The notes beneath the pieces were generated by a model. The model was not told the DNA's origin, ran no database searches, and saw only the letters and a program-made list of their open reading frames with translations. Shown in pieces: positions 49,719 to 51,634 of a stretch of DNA of 51,634 nt (positions are counted from its first letter, which is position 1; each line of letters starts with the position of its first letter). The DNA lies in assembly GCA_017577895.1 (NCBI GenBank), contig PKQY01000008.1, positions 1 to 51,634 of the forward strand. The letters are read 5' to 3'. The translations under genes were made by a program, and so were the position numbers. This DNA comes from Bacillota bacterium (GTDB lineage Bacteria > Bacillota > Bacilli > ZCTH02-B2).

Positions 49719-49862
49719 TTTCCAAAATCGGTAAAGATGGACATGGGTTCATCCGCATCCATTCGACAAAATCCTCGCGATTGAAATTTTTGTTTTATTT
49801 TTTTGAAAAATTTATTAAGATGAGGTTGAACCCAAAAAATTTTTCACAAGGAGGAACCCCCG

Positions 49863-50915
49863 ATGAGAGCAGCCCAAATTGTCGAATTCAAAAAACCGCT
49901 TCGCGTCGGCAACGTCCCCGATCCGACCCCGGGACCGAAAGACGCCATCATCCGGGTCGAAGCCAGCGGCATCTGCCGCAGCGACTGGCATGCGTGGATG
50001 GGCGACTGGTCCTGGCTCGGATTAAAACCGACCTTGCCGATTATCCCCGGACACGAATTCGGCGGCGTCGTGGAAGCCGTCGGTTCGGATGTGCACAACT
50101 TCAAACCGGGCGATCGGGTCACGGCTCCGTTCCACGAAGGTTGTGGACATTGCGCCAACTGTCGCGTCGGCCATTCCAACCGTTGCGATACCATCGCCAT
50201 TTACGGATTCAAATACGACGGCTCGTATGCGGAATACGTTTGTGTCCGCAATGCCGACTTCAACCTCGTCAAGTTGCCCGAGGAAGTCGACACATTGACG
50301 GCGGCGGCCATCGGTTGCCGGTACATGACCGGTTTTCACGGCGTCAACCGGGCCCGCGTGTCTCCGGGTGAATGGGTCGTCGTCCACGGCGCCGGCGGCG
50401 TCGGTTTGTCCGCGATTCAAGTGGCCAATGCCATCGGAGGACTGGTCATCGCCGTCGACATCGACGACGCCAAATTGGAAAAGGCGAAGCAAGAAGGCGC
50501 CGTGTACACCATCAACGCCCGCAAGCAAAACGTCGTCCAAGCCGTCCGCGAGATCACCAAAGGCGGCGCCCACGCATCCATTGAGGCCCTCGGCGTTCGG
50601 GAAACGATCATGAACTCCGTGCTCTGTCTGCGCAAAGGCGGCCGTCACGTTCAAATCGGGCTGACGGGCGCCAGTGAAGGCGGCATGGTGATGCTGCCCA
50701 TCGACGCCGTCACCGCGCAGGAATTGGAGATCATCGGCAGCATCGGCAATCCCCGGTCGGACTACGAAGGGCTGTTGGCCATGATCGCGCAAGGCAAGCT
50801 GAATCCGAAGTCGCTCGTCTCCCGGGAAGTCTCCTTGGACGAAGCCAGCCAAGTGTTGCAAGAAATGTCCGAGTATAAAACCGTCGGATTCAATGTCATT
50901 ACGTCATTCAAATAA
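49863..50915 (+). CDS. Zinc-dependent alcohol dehydrogenase
   Basis: A 350-residue zinc MDR enzyme. The catalytic-zinc Cys is in GICRSDWHAW, the GHEFGGVVEAVG motif follows, the structural-zinc lobe is CGHCANCRVGHSNRC, and the NAD site is VHGAGGVGLSAIQVA. It oxidises an alcohol or reduces an aldehyde or ketone; the substrate is unknown. ATG 49863 has AAGGAGG about nine bases upstream. It is divergent from the lipid operon, sharing the regulatory region, so it may be controlled together with it. Confidence 0.93.
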   Translation: MRAAQIVEFKKPLRVGNVPDPTPGPKDAIIRVEASGICRSDWHAWMGDWSWLGLKPTLPIIPGHEFGGVVEAVGSDVHNFKPGDRVTAPFHEGCGHCANCRVGHSNRCDTIAIYGFKYDGSYAEYVCVRNADFNLVKLPEEVDTLTAAAIGCRYMTGFHGVNRARVSPGEWVVVHGAGGVGLSAIQVANAIGGLVIAVDIDDAKLEKAKQEGAVYTINARKQNVVQAVREITKGGAHASIEALGVRETIMNSVLCLRKGGRHVQIGLTGASEGGMVMLPIDAVTAQELEIIGSIGNPRSDYEGLLAMIAQGKLNPKSLVSREVSLDEASQVLQEMSEYKTVGFNVITSFK

Positions 50916-51069
50916 GATTAGACATCATCTATCCCATATGGATGCCAACCCGGCCTCCGAAACGACCGCCGACAAGGGCATGTTCAGTGACGGAACAAGT
51001 TGCGACCTTCATCCGTCTAAACTCATAAACCGGAAAATTTCATGTACAGAAGGGACGGATCCATTCCAA

Positions 51070-51591
51070 GTGAAAGGCAAACACTTGCTCTTGTTGGCGG
51101 TCGTCATCGGTGGGTTGCTGTCGGGATGCGGTTCGGCTGAACCGAATGGGAGCCCGTTCGTGAGCCAGGTCATCTCGACACAAAAAACGTGGCCCGCCGA
51201 CTTTTTTGATGCGGCAGACCAAGGTGTCCTGGCTAAAAAAGTAACCAGCCAAGAAGCGTTTGAGCAGTTGTGGGCGGATTTTGGCTATCAAGCCCCGCCG
51301 CCGGTACCGAATTGGGAACAGCAAGCGGTGATTTTCCTTGGCATCATCGAGTCGGGCTCCTGTCCCTATAGCTTGCAGTCGCTTCAGCTCGACGAGGAAA
51401 AGACCCTTCATATTCGGTTACAGACCGAACCGGACAAAGCGTGCACCGACGACGCAACGCCCCGGTCGTTTGTCATCGCCGTTGACGCCGAGGCCCTGGC
51501 CGACACCGAATGGGTCATCCTCGAAAACTTCGGCGGACTGACGCCAAAAGTGAAGTTGCATGAAATCGATAAACCAGTGTCAAGCGTCTGA
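51070..51591 (+). CDS. PrcB-like lipoprotein
   Basis: A 173-residue lipoprotein. The signal peptide is LLLLAVVIGGLLSGCGS with the lipobox Cys after LLSG. The rest has the pattern of the PrcB_C domain (QEAFEQLWADFGYQAPPPVP, AVIFLGIIESGSCPYSLQSL and a C-terminal beta strand). Such domains occur in secreted or surface proteins and in the dentilisin protease complex. The start is uncertain: GTG 51070 gives a clean signal peptide, with AGAAGGGACGG some bases upstream; a longer frame reaches back over the end of the dehydrogenase gene. Confidence 0.65.
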   Translation: MKGKHLLLLAVVIGGLLSGCGSAEPNGSPFVSQVISTQKTWPADFFDAADQGVLAKKVTSQEAFEQLWADFGYQAPPPVPNWEQQAVIFLGIIESGSCPYSLQSLQLDEEKTLHIRLQTEPDKACTDDATPRSFVIAVDAEALADTEWVILENFGGLTPKVKLHEIDKPVSSV

Positions 51592-51628
51592 GAAAATGAC
51601 AGGTTTATCGTTCTATGAAAATGTCAGG
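51592..51628. repeat. Repeated motif at the contig end, possible insertion-sequence terminus
   Basis: GAAAATGACAGG (51592-51603) and GAAAATGTCAGG (51617-51628) are near-identical and 25 bases apart in direct order. Multiple short repeats of this kind are found at ends of IS21-like elements. The contig breaks six bases later, which fits a multicopy element. Confidence 0.4.
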
Positions 51629-51634
51629 GAAGGT

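Overview
The window looks like one complete contig from a spore-forming, probably thermophilic or aerobic heterotrophic Bacillota of the Bacilli type. The evidence is an sspI-like small acid-soluble spore protein gene with a sigma-G-like promoter, a T-box leader in front of pheS, the sspI / TrmH-type methyltransferase / pheS / pheT neighbourhood known from Bacillus, strong AGGAGG ribosome binding sites, frequent GTG/TTG starts and G/C-rich third codon positions. I cannot name genus or species. The left end runs into poly-C that looks like an assembly artefact. The right end stops inside short repeated motifs of the kind found at insertion-sequence ends.

Layout. (1) 101-9866, minus strand: a catabolic operon with two acyl-CoA dehydrogenases, an APH-type kinase, a CaiB/racemase-like enzyme, a third acyl-CoA dehydrogenase of the ACAD10/11 type, and a branched-chain-amino-acid-type ABC transporter (livH, livM, livG, livF and the start of a lipoprotein binding protein). 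I read it as uptake and degradation of branched or 4-hydroxylated short/medium acids. (2) 9875-13728: EamA transporter, zinc-less MDR oxidoreductase, comB, fabI. (3) 13726-22812: housekeeping genes pheT, pheS with T-box, speE, rRNA methyltransferase, ktrA, sspI, M42 peptidase, a small protein and a metallo-beta-lactamase-fold hydrolase. (4) 22809-27170: Nudix hydrolase and a sigma-54 activator, divergent from an acetyl-CoA-synthetase-like gene that has a near-consensus -24/-12 promoter and two activator-like palindromes. (5) 27137-35304: MgtC-like protein, PPP phosphatase, a lone cheB, an unknown transporter, a DUF1259 protein, a LuxR-type regulator and an aldehyde dehydrogenase. (6) 35355-38766: an unusual envelope cassette made of a secreted DUF6230-like protein, a DUF6114-like membrane protein, and a 489-residue exported protein with acidic Pro-rich repeats, four exact 27-residue Trp repeats and a C-terminal domain that resembles the DUF6230-like protein. 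(7) 38801-49657, minus strand: a lipid-degradation operon with SCP2, acyl-CoA ligase, two acyl-CoA dehydrogenases, enoyl-CoA hydratase, SDR, thiolase, second SCP2, an R2-like ligand-binding oxidase, a UbiB-type kinase and a small unknown protein. (8) 49863-51591: zinc alcohol dehydrogenase and a PrcB-like lipoprotein.

The best candidates for new biology are the three-gene DUF6230/DUF6114/Trp-repeat cassette, the SCP2 / beta-oxidation / R2lox / UbiB operon, and the split ACAD10/11-like kinase-dehydrogenase pair beside its probable importer. All functional statements come from reading motifs and context; no database search was run.
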